Assembly (NCBI GenBank): GCA_003255025.1
Contig: QANY01009128.1
Span: 806,547-870,546, forward strand
DNA length: 64,000 nt
From: Datisca glomerata
Lineage: Eukaryota > Streptophyta > Magnoliopsida > Cucurbitales > Datiscaceae
Direction of reading: 5' to 3'
The notes beneath the pieces were generated by a model. The model searched no databases and was not told the DNA's origin. It saw only the letters and a list, made by a program, of their open reading frames with translations. Shown one piece after another: positions 37,451 to 49,197 of this stretch. How positions within the stretch are numbered: position 1 is the first letter of the stretch; each line of letters opens with the position of its first letter. Both the position numbers and the translations under genes were made by a program.

Positions 37451-37540
37451 TGACTAAGATTTGGGATAAATCTTAAAACATTACATCGTAGCCTAATTTA
37501 ATCACAACTTCTAGTTAAACCACGAGGCATCACGACATAG
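37451..37540 (+). repeat. Segmental duplication, copy 1 of block X
   Basis: 'gatttgggataaatcttaaa' and following bases match 40345-40425 ('gatttgaggtaaatcttaaa'). It lies directly right of copia D. Confidence 0.7.
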
Positions 37541-37844
37541 ATTTTTTAGGCATCACAACATAGATTTTATGTTTCAGATTTTTTTAACCCCCCACAATAC
37601 TTAAACGTGTCCTAGTTTCACAAGCAATTAGACTAGAGATATAAGGGTGGGGTGGGGTCACCATGCTTCAAATACAAATCTTAAATTCATCTTTATTGAA
37701 AGGTTGTTTGAAAAATTATACATTTTTGAATTTAACTAAAGAATTCTATACTCCTTTTTGAAAATAAAGAGTTTTATACTCCTAATCCACCAATCTCACA
37801 TCACCACTTGCAGACTCAATTTTCTACCCCTTCAAGTAGTTAGT

Positions 37845-39585
37845 TTTTGTTTGATCAGTCAGGAACTCAAGCTAGTGACTATTTGAAGGTATCAAGTAAT
37901 TTTTTATGACTACTTGAAGCCTTTAAACAGCTTTTTATGTCCACTTGAGTCTTTTTTTCATCCGAAAATAAGAAAAATGAACGTTGTGTACTTAAATGGT
38001 TAAAATAACTTTTTATGACTACTTGATCCCTTCAAATAGTTAGTTTTTTTATCAGTCAGCAACTCAGACATCACGTGACTACTTGAAGGGTTCAAATAGT
38101 TATTTATGACTAATTGAAGGGTTCAAGTAATTTTTTTTCAATCACCAATTTATACACCAGGTGACTATTTGAAGGGTTCAAGTGGTTGTTTATGACTACT
38201 TGAACCCTTCAAGTAGTTATTTTTTATTTGACCAGTCAACAACCCAAACATCAAGTGACCACTTGAAAGGTTCAAATAGTTTTTTTATGACTACTTGAAG
38301 GGTTCAAGTCACTTTTTATGACTACTTGAACATTTTTTACGTCCAAAAAAATAAGAGAAAATGAATGTTGAGTACTTGAAGGATTCAAGTAGTTTTTTAT
38401 GACTACTTTGATCATTCAAGTACTCAACACTCATTTTCTCCATTTTTTTCACAAAAAGGTTCAAGTAGTCATAAAAGGCTACTTGAACTCTTCAAGTAGT
38501 CATAAAAGTCTATCTGAACCCTTCAAATAGTCACATAGTGTTTGCATTGCTGACTAACAAAACAAAAAATAAATACTTCAAGGGTTCAAGTAGTCATAAA
38601 CAACTACTTGAGCGTTTTTCCTCTAAAAAATAAGAAAAATGAACGTTGCGTACTTGAAGGGTTCAAGTAATTTTTTATGACTACTTGAACCCTTCAAGTA
38701 GTTAGTTTTTTCATCAGTCAGCAACCCAGACTGCAAGTGACTACTTGAAGGGTTCAAATAGTTATTTATGACTAATTAAAGGGTTTAAGTAATTTTTTTC
38801 AGTCAACAATTTATACATCAGGTGACTACTTGAAGGGTTCAAGTGGTTGTTTATGACTACTTGAACCCTTTAAGTAGTTATTTTTTATCTGGTCAGTCAG
38901 CAACCCAAACATCAAGTGACTACTTGAAGGGTTCAAATAGTTTTTTATGACTATTTGAAGGGTTCAAATAGTTTTTTATAACTATATGAACATTTTTTAC
39001 GTCCAAAAAATAAGAGAAAATGAACGTTGAGTACTTGAAGGATTCAAGTAGCTTTTATGACTACTTTGATCCTTTAAGTACTCAACGCTCATTTTCTCCT
39101 ATTTTTTCACAAAAAGGTTCAAGTAGTCATAAAAGGCTACTTCAACTCTTCAAGTAGTCATAAAAATCTATTTGAACCCTTCAAGTAGTCACTTAGTATT
39201 TGCATTACTGACTGACAAAACAAAAAATAACTATTTCAAGGGTTCAAGTAGTCATAAACAACTACTTGAACCCTTCAAGTAGTCATAAACTACTTGAATC
39301 ATTCAAGTAGTCATCAACTACTTGAATCATTCAAGTAGTCACCTGATGTATGGGTTGCTGGCTGACGAAATAAAATAACTAGTTCAAGTGTTTAAGTAGT
39401 CAAAAAATCTATTTGAACCCTTCAAGTACTCAACATTCATTTTTTTCTTTTTTTCATAAAAAATGCTCAATTAGTAATAAAGAGTTACTTGAAGAGTTTA
39501 AGTAGTCATAAAAAATTACTTGATACCTTTAAGTAATCACCTAGTATTTGCGTTGCCAACTGACAAAATAAAAAAATGACGACTT
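37845..39585. repeat. Array of 19-bp palindromes with 662-bp higher-order unit
   Basis: The core TACTTGAAGGGTTCAAGTA is an inverted repeat (TACTTGAA and TTCAAGTA) around a GGG spacer. It occurs dozens of times in both orientations, separated mainly by TTTTTATGAC or its complement. A larger unit repeats: phrases such as AATAAGAAAAATGAACGTTG (37967 and 38629) and TTTTTACGTCCAAAAAA recur about 662 bp apart, with copies roughly 80-85% alike by eye. No coding potential is seen. Confidence 0.9.
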
Positions 39586-39832
39586 GAAAGGCCCATGAAC
39601 GGCCTGAAAAAGCCCTGGATCGGCCCGTCAATGCGTGGCACGGGCGGTACACGTCCTGTCATGGGGCGACCAACTAGAATTTTGAGGAGCGGAATGAACC
39701 ATTGACCCGGCCAGTGAATTTACTGGCCCGCGCCTTACACAGTCTGGTCCTGCTGACTAATGGGCCGATCCCAGCTTTATCCTTTCCTTAAAATGTATTG
39801 TAAATTCTAAAAATGCAAATGCTAAAAGATAG
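39586..39832 (+). mobile_element. 5' fragment of an H1/H5-type hAT element
   Basis: GC-rich phrases (GGCCCATGAACGGCCTG, GGGGCGACCAACTAGAATTTTG) match the left ends of H1 and H5. The right half and the terminal repeats are missing. Confidence 0.65.
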
Positions 39833-40334
39833 AGTTTAAAAGTGTTCCAATTCTTTAACAAGTGAAATATATTACACACAAAGTGTTGAATACTTCTAAA
39901 TAATTGAATCAATGTGTTGAATTAATATGTATAATTGAAGAGAAATAAATGGTTTAGCTCTCTTAAAAGAGTAAAAAAAAAAGATCGAAATCGTACTTAT
40001 CCAACCACTTGAGTTGTGCAATATATAAAATATATTGTGCTTATTTATTTCTAACTTTAGGTTATGAGTTCAATTCTAATTGTTTCGTTTTGATTGATCC
40101 CACGTCACAAGAATTCAGGTGGGACAGTGACACGTGAGCACATGAAATTCGAATTGTGTACATCATTGAATATGTTTGCAAATTGCCATGTTGGTCATTT
40201 TTTTTGTTGCAAAGTTGGTCATTTTAACTAGAAACAATAGTTTTAGACCAAATTTATCCAATAAACTAAAAGCAAGTCACGTATAATGATGAAAAAATGT
40301 TATTAATATATCATCCATAAAATGATAGAAATTA

Positions 40335-40423
40335 GGTATCAATGACTTAGATTTGAGGTAAATCTTAAATCATTTCATCGCGTTCTAATTTAATCATAGC
40401 TTTTTGGTTGAACCATGAGACTA
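40335..40423 (+). repeat. Segmental duplication, copy 2 of block X
   Basis: It matches 37451-37540. Its place after Y copy 2 is what suggests a tandem Y-X duplication. Confidence 0.7.
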
Positions 40424-40670
40424 TAGGTGTTCACGGTTCGTTTTGATCAATTTTTTTGATGAAAAATCAAACAAAACCAAACTGAATTGAAACAAAACTT
40501 TAATTTTATATTTTTTCAATAATATCATTTAAAATTATTTTTAATTTTATATTTTTTCAATAATATCATTTGAAACTCATGATTCACTTCGGCTTTTGTC
40601 AAATTGAAGTTTCAGTTCGGTTCAGTTTTTCGCCAAAAAATTAACCGTCCCGAACAGTGAACACCCCCAA
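40424..40670. mobile_element. hAT-type MITE H4 (about 247 bp)
   Basis: Ends TAGGTGTTCAC and GTGAACACCCCCA form an inverted repeat like that of H2 and H3. Flanks TGAGACTA and TCATACCA agree at only 5 of 8 bases. It has CGGTTC-rich ends with an AT-rich centre that contains a 48-bp direct repeat ('ttttatattttttcaataat'). Confidence 0.65.
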
Positions 40671-40717
40671 TCATACCAGGTAAAGTTAATATGATGATTA
40701 AATTTCATGCTCATACA

Positions 40718-41654
40718 TAGATATGAAAACCAGGTCCGGCATCGGCCTGGGCGGTACACAGGCCGGCCCATGGCTTTTTCAGGTAGTTCACGGGTCTGTC
40801 CCGGGACGACCAACTGAAATTTTGGGAAGGTTCGGAATGAACCGCTGAACCGGCCATTGAACTCACAAGCCCGACCTGAGACGGTCCGGTCCAGGCTGAC
40901 TAACGGGTTGGTCCCAGTTTTTTCTTTTCTTTTAAATTTGTTGTAATTCTAAAAAATGCAAATTGGGAGAGTTAAACTTTGGTGGGGAATGAATAGAACG
41001 TAGGGATTACCACTAAGCTATATGGAAGTCAACTTTCTTTTAATTATTTTATTTTTTTTACTTTAAAATCTCAATAGAAAAATTTATAATATTAAGTAAA
41101 ATAATTATTTTATTTTATTTATTAAATTCATAAACTTGTGAATATTAACGTAAAATCTAAAAATATGTGAATATTATTTTATTTCATTTATTTTATTTAA
41201 ATGAAAAATACTATTTTTATTTAATTAAATACATTTATCTCACAAATATATTATATGAAGCTTCGATAAAATGTGTTATAAGACAATAAGAATATATCAT
41301 AAACAAAATATTATCAAAGTTTGTCTTGGTATATTGCCAATGAGTGTGATTTATAAGGGAGTGATCAATGGTTCAAACTTCAATACACACATAATTGTTC
41401 AATTTTTTAGATAAAAAGAATGGATTCACGAGCCTGGCCGGTTCAAGCCCGTCGGGTCTCACGGGCCGGTCCAGGCCGGACATCCAGACCACTCTAGGTT
41501 GGGCTATAGGTCTTGAATGCAAGGCCCGTGATGAACCGGGCTTGGTCCGCGGACCTTAACATGTCCGGTACTGTACAGTAACAGGTCAAGCCTAGATTAT
41601 AATGGGCCGAATCACCTGATTTCGGGAGCTGAACTTACCCACTTACCACCCCTA
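40718..41654. mobile_element. hAT-type non-autonomous element H5
   Basis: The left end (TAGATATGAAAACCAGGTCC) and right end (CACTTACCACCCCTA) resemble H1. Flanks CTCATACA (40710-40717) and CTCGTACA (41655-41662) agree at 7 of 8 bases, a good 8-bp target duplication. The interior layout matches H1: GC-rich ends with CGGGCCGGTCC phrases and an AT-rich core. Confidence 0.78.
41319..41386 (+). repeat. tRNA-like segment inside H5
   Basis: GTCTTGGTATATTGCCAATGAG and, about 30 bp on, GGTTCAAACTTC resemble RNA polymerase III A and B boxes and align with 15070-15136 in H1. Confidence 0.4.
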
Positions 41655-41662
41655 CTCGTACA

Positions 41663-42480
41663 GTCATACTCATAATTAAAATTTAATTTTCATAATAATT
41701 TAAAAATACTAATTTTAATCCGTTACTAATTTTGCTTTTTTATATCTTTACTACTTTAAAAGAGACTTTGTTATCAGAACTTTTGATTTCCAATAGTATC
41801 CTTACTTTATTTTCTAATTCCACATTTAGTTAGTTTTACTCTTTAAGTAAATTTTGTTTGTTTTAATTGTTGAGTTTTTGCTAAATATTGCAATAAGATG
41901 AGTCTCGATTAAGATGTTGAAGCAATTAATAAATGCACGTAACACAAAATTCAAGTTAATCTTTATAATCATAATTTATAAAAAAAAATTATCATTCATA
42001 TTCATTGCATCAAAAGCTATACAATGAACCATATATTGTACAATGAATTATTGTACTCATAACGTTGTTTATTTAGTATGCAATAACTATTTTAATTTTT
42101 GATTATCCACTTTCACTATAAAATAGTGGTCAATCATAAGCATATCATATACAAATTGTATTAGCAAGAGAAAACTAGAAACATACGGCCAAATGATCAG
42201 ATTACATGATGATTTTTCTTTTATAAGTGTGGAACTCATATGAGAATGTTGATTGGGAGATTTCAAGCGGGGTCATAAAAGATGTGGAAAGGCAGGTGGG
42301 TGGATAGATTGAGATTGTTGAATTTCAAGGTAAATTACATAAACCAAGACAATGAATAAGTGAATAGTTAGTTAATTTATGTATGGTATATATGATGTAT
42401 GAAAACTTTAAACTCTGAATTCCATTATATCTTATTCTAATATTTGAATTTTTGTAGTTTCTATTTCTATTTATTTACCA
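41663..42480. other. Intergenic, no gene seen
   Basis: AT-rich sequence between element H5 and the gypsy reverse transcriptase relic. Confidence 0.4.
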
Positions 42481-42489
42481 AAAAATCTG

Positions 42490-42730
42490 TGAATTTGAAG
42501 AAAGTGTTTGACAGATTACAGAAATACAATATTCGTCTTCATCCGCAAAAGCATATAAAGTTGGGAAGAAGTCTAGTGCTTCGTCAGGTAAGCTACTCGG
42601 GTTCATTGTCAACATAAAAGAAATCGAAGTCGACAAAAGCCAAAGCAATTATTGTCAGACTATATAACCAAAGACAGATAAAGAAATCAGAGTTTGCAGG
42701 CTAATATACATCAACATTTCATTATCCTAG
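42490..42730 (+). pseudogene. Ty3/gypsy reverse transcriptase fragment
   Basis: Read with frameshifts, the stretch follows the thumb-proximal part of gypsy reverse transcriptase: LQKYNIRLHPQKH at about 42520, then SGKLLGFIVNIKEIEVDKS at 42582-42640, then a KTDKEIR-like piece. The LLGFIV-x-x-x-x-IEVD pattern is characteristic. No LTR was found near it, so it is an isolated relic. Confidence 0.7.
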
Positions 42731-43398
42731 CTCACACGAAAGAAATGACTTAAATATTTCTCTCTTTTCTATTTATTTCCTAATTGTACAGAATAAAATG
42801 AAAGTCAAATGAAAACTATAAAATAATGTATTCGTTAGTCTTTAATAATATAATTTTGAACCGTTCATAATTTTAATCTTAGTCATTTTCTAAGTGAATT
42901 TTCTAGGAATTCATTTTTCTTAAAAAGGTAAAACATACATGAATATAAATGAATCACGCACCAAATTTCATAATATTACACACGTACCGTTCTTTAATTA
43001 ATTTGATTCCATGCAAAGTTTCATATGATATAATGCATGCTTCAACATACTTAAAATTTTCAATCCCTACTATTTATATCTTTTAATTATTTTAACACGT
43101 GAAATCACCATACTTTTCTACGAGTTACTAATTTATCTAAGTTACTAATTCATTTTACAAGATTTGATACCATGATGAAGGGGTAACGTGTCAGAAGGAC
43201 TAGATCTTTCTGATGCTTTAAGTAGGTCCCACCAAAGACAGAAAATCGTGGTGATCTTTTGGTTCCACGTGTCTTTCTACTTTTTTATTCTTTAAAACTC
43301 AACTACATATCACGATTTCCAAGCAAGTCAAACCCCTCACCAGAGATTCTTCAAATCGAACAGGTAAATAAAAAATTATAAAATAAATAGACGCATCT
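42731..43398. promoter_or_regulatory. Upstream region of the 43699 gene
   Basis: AT-rich, with CACGTG-like elements (CACGTGAAAT about 43098, CCACGTGTC about 43265). No coding sequence is seen. Confidence 0.35.
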
Positions 43399-43399
43399 C

Positions 43400-43698
43400 T
43401 AGGAGAGCTAGGGTTTCATTCCCCCTCCATTTTAATATCTTCCATATTCGGTGGATTCTTACTGAGGTTATATAATTATTTATTATTATTTGATTTTTTT
43501 AGTTTTCTATTCAAATTTTTTTATTAAGTTTTGGTTTTCGTTGTTTAGCAGAGCCAGAGAGGGGCAACATTTTTATTTAGCAATTAGCATTGGGTGCTTT
43601 CTAGGGCTTTGCGTTGGCCGGCGCTGGTGATTCGCGTCGTTCTGGTTTCTGGGCTTTAGCGCCCTTTGGCCGTAAAAATCAATGTTCATCAGCGTTCA
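43400..43698 (+). promoter_or_regulatory. 5' leader with intron and an upstream ATG
   Basis: AGCTAGGGTTTCATTCC at about 43407 contains the telo-box AGGGTTT that is common at plant transcription starts. A leader intron runs from GTTATATAATT (about 43467) to TTTAGCAG (about 43551). An out-of-frame ATG at 43682 opens a reading frame that overlaps the main start, so it could lower translation. Confidence 0.5.
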
Positions 43699-44959
43699 AT
43701 GGACCCTTCTTCAGTGCACACCACTCCTCCAGTTGAAGCAGAAGATGAGTGGGGTATGGAGTTTTTCTTCTCCTTGCACTTGCTCCTTGTTTGGTTTCTA
43801 CTTGAAAAAATTAAAGTAGGGTTCTTTCTCTTTAATTTCCTGCAATTGATTTTCTTAAAAAAATATTGATATAACCAACACATTCATACTCTGTTTCAGA
43901 GCTCGAGATCATCAATCTTGATTTGAGTACCTGGCTAGATTTCTGTTATAGAAATCTAATGTCATAAAACCAACTTCATTATATACTGCAGTTTGAAATT
44001 TGAATAAGTTTGTGGCTTTCGCCTTATCTGGCTGCTAATTTGGGATTTGAATCAACAATCAACGTGTGTAAATTGGTAATCATTAGGAATTATATTATTC
44101 ACCAATGTTAAGAACGTGGTTTTGACAGAATGCTTATTTGTTTACATTTGGTTTTTTATCCTTCCAAAAGTATGATATCAGTTTTAGGCCACATTATGTA
44201 GAAGTAAAAAATCACACAATTTAATGGTACTTACAAATGGCAAAGTTTTACTGTAAAAGATGGTTAGTGTGCTGATAGTATTCTGTGACATCTGTTGGCA
44301 TCAGACAATGATGGATTTGTGATTCCAAGCTTGGAGATAGAAGACCCAGATCAAACTGAAGCTGTTACTCCACATGTAGAAATTGATGAACCTCCTCCAA
44401 AGGTTAGTTGAATATCTGACTCTCCTATTTTTATTAGCAAATATGAAGTACGCTCTGTAAATGACTTGCACATCGAGCACTCTATATGCTGACCAACTTT
44501 TAAAAACAAAATTAATGATTATTGATGCCATGTAATACTCCGTTGAATAGATAGCAATGTTGCATACTAGATCACTCGTATCACTATAATTTATATGAAA
44601 TAAGTTGGTCACGAATGACTACTTTGACTACTCTTCACTCCATCGTAGCAATGTTTGATCATATGCTTGTGCAGGCCAAAACAGAAGATCATATCTATTT
44701 AGGACCGCATGGGGCACCTCCTTCACATTCAAAGCAGCAAGATTTGAACTCTTCCAACAATCGAAAGCAGTGGTTTAAGCAGAAACTGAAAGAAGCAGAC
44801 AGAAGGGTAAGTGGAACAGGCCGAGAAAACAAATTGGAGAATCTGAGAGAGCTTGTGGGTGTTGGGAAAGTTAGTGCCAACATGGAAAAAGGTTCTTCAA
44901 GGGAATGGCTTGACCCCCATTGCCATGAAGCTCAGTTTGAGAAGCGGTACACCCAGTGA
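43699..44959 (+). CDS. Conserved small plant protein, three exons, function unknown
   Basis: Exons 43699-43753, 44305-44402 and 44675-44959 join in phase to give 145 residues. The donors and acceptors are standard (GTATGG with CATCAG, GTTAGT with TTGTGCAG). The start was chosen as the first in-frame ATG after an in-frame stop. The N-terminal half is acidic (PPVEAEDEW, then IPSLEIEDPDQTEA). The C-terminal half holds IYLGPHGAPPSHSKQQ, a basic stretch (RKQWFKQKLKEADRR, GTGRENKLENLRELV) and the end WLDPHCHEAQFEKRYTQ. I have seen this end in unnamed plant proteins, but no domain or role is known to me. No signal peptide or membrane segment is present, so a soluble nuclear or cytosolic protein is likely. 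Confidence 0.82.
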
Positions 44960-45693
44960 ATTGAGTTTTTGGTATCTTAAGATAGAATATTTTTAGAAAG
45001 GTATCATATTTGCACCTGTTGTCTCTGAAGTCTAGCTTTCAAGTTTAGCAGCTTGTTAATAAAATTTCAGCGGGAGCTCTTTGAGCAGATGTTATAATGG
45101 AAGCTACTATTTTGAATCATAGTGATTCCTTTTAAATTAAATCAGTGTTTATTGATGAGGAAGTACATTTTTCATAATGGAGTTAATCAAATTGTTCAGA
45201 CTTGGCATTTCATTTGAACATTCCTCTTCATGTTTTTTCTTTTTACAAAGTTACAAATTTTATGGTGATTGGGATATTGTCATTCGAATCCACAAGCTTT
45301 TGGTATTGGTGCTGTACTAAACTGGGTAAAATATTAAACAAGACCATAACCAAGCTAGTGGGACTCAGTATCCATGAGCTGCAAATGTAGCTCCATTTGT
45401 TCTTGCAACTCCATTCATTGTTCTATCTACACGCCAGTGTTGATTTTCATCCTAGTGGGATCTTTAACATGTTATAGAAGGGAACTTACATGTCATATAA
45501 TCTCTCATTTCAAAAAATTTGAATTGTAGTCTACACTTTGCCGTCAGAAATCTCAAATGAACTGAAGCCGAGCAAGATTAGCAATTGCTGTCCATCACCG
45601 GTGGAAAATATATATCCAGCTTTTTCAATTGCTGCTCAAGCTTTCGATGAATTCTGAGATAAATTAGAGTTAACACTCTGGTGAGAACCTATT
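44960..45693. other. Convergent 3' flanks
   Basis: The 3' UTRs of the plus-strand small gene and the minus-strand enzyme gene meet here. An AATAAA-like signal (TTAATAAAATTT) at about 45056 fits the former. A plus-strand ORF at 45202-45390 has no recognisable content. Confidence 0.4.
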
Positions 45694-48600
45694 CATTTGA
45701 TTCCCAAAAATTCAAGTCCAGTAGCATTGGGTGTCAAACCATGCAGAGCCAGATACTCATCACAGAAGAACTTACTGAGATGCCTCATCCCACTATCGCA
45801 TAGAATGGTCACTATGGTCTTACCGGGTCCAATTGACTGAGCCAGTTTCACAGCTCCCACACAATTCATGGCCGAAGAACTCCCCAGAAACAGTCCCTCA
45901 CTCTTTAAAATATACCTGCTTTTTTGTTCATGTAAATAAAGCGTTAGAAGCCTGGATTGATGTAAAGCACAAATCGCAGAGTTATTTTCTTCCCGACGAA
46001 GTTACAATTTCTACCGGGGCCGAGTTATTATGACTTAAAACCACGACTCATATGGTATACCTATGATATAAAAGTAAGGGCTTAAATACTGTCTACTAAT
46101 CTTGTCCAAACTAATCTTGTCCAAACGACTTGTCAATAATATATTAAACGGTGGAAGAGTGGAATAAATTTTTTTGGACAATTCTATCAATCTTCATTTT
46201 TACTAATCCAAAATTGCCCTTAAGTACACTGGGTGCATTTCTATTTACTCATCAAATAAAGATGTGTCCAAATGTGAATTGGAAAGTGACTTTTGTAATG
46301 TGAATTAGAAAGTGACTTTTTGAATTGTGAATTGAAAAATGACTTTTGAAATGTAATGGACTGAGAAGTGACTTTTAAAATGTAATATTCATTCACGTAA
46401 TAACTCTGGAATTCATGCGTTTTTACAATGAGTTCATACATTTATCTTGGTTTAATTTTTCTGACTGTTTTTGTCTATTAAAGATGATTAAAAGAATAAT
46501 TTAGATAAAGAATATTGTATATAAAAAAGTGTCCATACAATAAGATGCTTTTATCTATTTTTTTCATATTTATTTATAATTATGTTATAAATATACAAAT
46601 TTTTTGTTCATGAATAATATTGATACTAATTAAAAATGATACGTACAACGCACGTAACATTGATCTAGTAATCATAAAAATACCTAAGCTAGACATGTTT
46701 GAAAGCATATGTAGTTGAAAATTCAGAACCTACCGGCCTACTCAAATCTCTTTCTTTCAAAAGAAGGCTGTCTCATGGAGAAGCAGGATTCCCATAAGAG
46801 GAGCATCCTTCAAATGCGGTATAAAATGAAAAATAATAAGAAACTATGACTAATAATGAACAAAATGGACGGGCTGACCTTGACATTTCAACGGCCTCAA
46901 TGTCAGAACCACGAAATGCGCCATCTAGCTTCGCCATCATAAAATTCTGTGTTAACCTGTTGATTCCAATTCCTTCAGTAACTGTATCAAATGGATTCTT
47001 TAGTCTTCGTCCTTCAGCCTCCTCCTTACTGTACATCACTCCCCTTGTCACCTTATTGAACAAACCGGAACCCGGAGGATCTATCAGGAAGCACTTGACG
47101 TCTGGATTTCTTTCCTGTTGTCGGACATGTAAACAATCGTACAATTTCACAGCATGATATTAACATTAGATTTATGCGATAGAGGAATGAAAATTTGAAC
47201 CTGGAGAAACCTTGAAACGCCAGCAACCGTGCCACCTGTGCCCGCGGCTGCAACAAATGCATCCACATTCCCGCTCGTCTGTTCCCAAATCTCAGGTCCA
47301 GTACCCTCGTAGTGGGCCCGGAAATTGGCCAAGTTTTCGAATTGATCAGCAAAGAAACCACCTTTACAATTATTTGAGAAATCTGAAATTTGTTTCTCAC
47401 CCTCATATGTGAAGCCGTTAATTTTTTCTCCGTCTTCGTCACCTAATAGCTCAGATTGGCAATGCTTCAACGCGAACTCATCGGCTTCTAATGCCCTTCT
47501 CCTTGCAATATTGACATAGTGGTCTTTGTGTGTAATCGACACGGGTCTTACCCTTTCCACAGTTGCTCCTAGGGCTTCAAGTATTTGTGACTGAGAAATT
47601 TTTATTAGAAAGAAGAATCAACATTAAAACAGAAAAGAAACTAGAACTAAAGCATGCATAGGGTAGCAGTTATTCATTTAGCTTAAAACCCATTTAAAAT
47701 TGAAGGGTTTGTCCAGTTTTAATTCATGTATATTACAAAATAGCTGGAAGAAAGTAAATAAGGTAGTTGGTAAAAAAAGAAAACAGCAATATCAAAATCA
47801 ATTATTTGCATGCCTTCTCAATAGCAACATCATCTGGAATCACTACATGGCACTTGCATCCATAGGCAGGAGCGACTGTGGCAAGGCTTATGGCAGTGCT
47901 TCCAGCGCTTCCCTCAGTAACAACACCACCACGTGCGAGCTTACCAGATTCCAAAGCCTACAAAAGCCAGAAAATAAGAATTTCTAATACAAACACCAAA
48001 TTGATCATAGTCACTTACCTCCAAAGATGTGAATAAACATATGGAGGACAAAGCAAATAAGAAATGCTGAGAGAAGCTCAATAATTTAATGACTGAACAA
48101 GTCAATGATATATTTTGTGATAATGAACTTGAGAAAGAGAGTTTTGACGGAAAAGTGATAGGAATAACTGTTCTCCCTGTTCTCCTTGACTTGATCTAAG
48201 CTTAGATTTTCTGCTTCTTTTTGCGTTTGAAGAGGTAAGCCAAAGAATCTAAATTCACCTTGTAACATAGTATGAAATTAGTAGATGCAAACCAAATGAC
48301 CGCGGCAGTTCTACCTTTCAGTCTGACTATCAATATTCACTAAGATCAAGTTTCAACTTCCATCACAGCCAAAAGTTGAAGCATCCCTCCAAGATATACC
48401 TTGAACGGTTTTCAATGGTATAATTCAAAAAAACTAATCGTAGTACCCAGCCTATTTGGATTACCAAAAGAAGTCCAGGAGAGGGAGGCCCCGTTAAGAC
48501 CTTGCTGTCACTGATTTACACAGAACATCTATTTTCACTTCAATTAAGAAGACATGAGCACTAGAAGTTCACAAAAATATCATCTAAGCAAGTAGAAACT

Positions 48601-49197
48601 TGTAGCTGAGGCCTGAGCTAGTAGCAGCTTCAGATAATTTAACAGATATGACACTTACAAGAAGAACTAATAGAATTATTACCTCCTCAATAATTTTCAC
48701 AGCAACTCTATCTTTCACACTTCCACCTGGATTCAAAAACTCGCATTTGCCAAGAATCTGAAAATTCAACAAGAAAACTCAACATCTCAATCAACAAAAA
48801 ACATACTTAATCCGGATTAAAAAAAATCATACCATAAAACAAGAACCAGAACGAGCAAACTCGAGAAACTTAAATAATAAGCCAACGAAATACACAATAA
48901 AAGCGAAAACTGAAGAAATCCCAGATGATTAATTAACCAGGTGACAGTAAAAAAAGGAAGAAACATGCATACTTCACACCCAGTGGCTTCGGAGAGGCTG
49001 TTGATGCGAATCAAAGGGGTGTTGCCGATGGCATCGATAAGCCCGTTTTTAGGAATTCTCTTGGAGAGAAGGGGCAGTTGGGTGTTATTTGCAGAACGCT
49101 TAGGACGGTGGTGATTGAGAAGGTAAGATAGCACCACCATGGAGACGGAGATGGTAACAACGATAGCGCCTGTGGCTTTCACAGGCACAGGCGCCAT
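45694..49197 (-). CDS. Cysteine-synthase-like PLP enzyme with N-terminal membrane anchor
   Basis: Six exons on minus: 49197-48973, 48757-48683, 47957-47814, 47590-47201, 47114-46879 and 45915-45694 (last edge +/-1). They give about 430 residues. After a hydrophobic segment at 9-28 comes a beta-substituted alanine synthase fold (fold type II): GNTPLIRI (58-65), NPGGSVKDR (84-92) with K90 the expected PLP lysine, and the phosphate loop GTGGTVAG (265-272). Later segments are DPPGSGL and a terminal CDSGMRHLSKF. The usual TSGNTG substrate loop is replaced by EGSAGST (115-121), and about 45 acidic, polar residues are inserted near 185-230. It matches the Arabidopsis At1g55880-type group, distinct from classic OAS-TL; its substrate is uncertain. 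Intron 3 uses a GC donor. Confidence 0.9.
46092..46669. mobile_element. Possible Helitron-like insertion in intron 5 of the enzyme gene
   Basis: The block begins TCTACTAATCTTG and ends TACGTACAACGCACGTA, then a few bases and CTAGT, i.e. a small hairpin and a CTAGT terminus. That resembles plant Helitrons, but the flanks are not the expected A and T. It contains four units of a 26-29 bp repeat (GTGAATTGGAAAGTGACTTTT) at 46271-46379. Confidence 0.35.

Larger units (their letters stand above)
37590..40210 (+). repeat. Segmental duplication, copy 2 of block Y, interrupted
   Basis: The outer parts (37590-37706, 39833-40210) match copy 1. About 2.1 kb in between is foreign: the palindrome array and a fragment of an H1/H5-type element. 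Confidence 0.8.

Noticed and set aside
37845..39585. CRISPR-like array of short palindromic repeats
   Set aside because: Repeats occur in both orientations without unique spacers of constant length, no cas genes are present, and the DNA is plant nuclear.
46846..47412. Plus-strand ORFs opposite exons 4 and 5 of the cysteine-synthase-like gene
   Set aside because: They are antisense shadows of strongly conserved exons.
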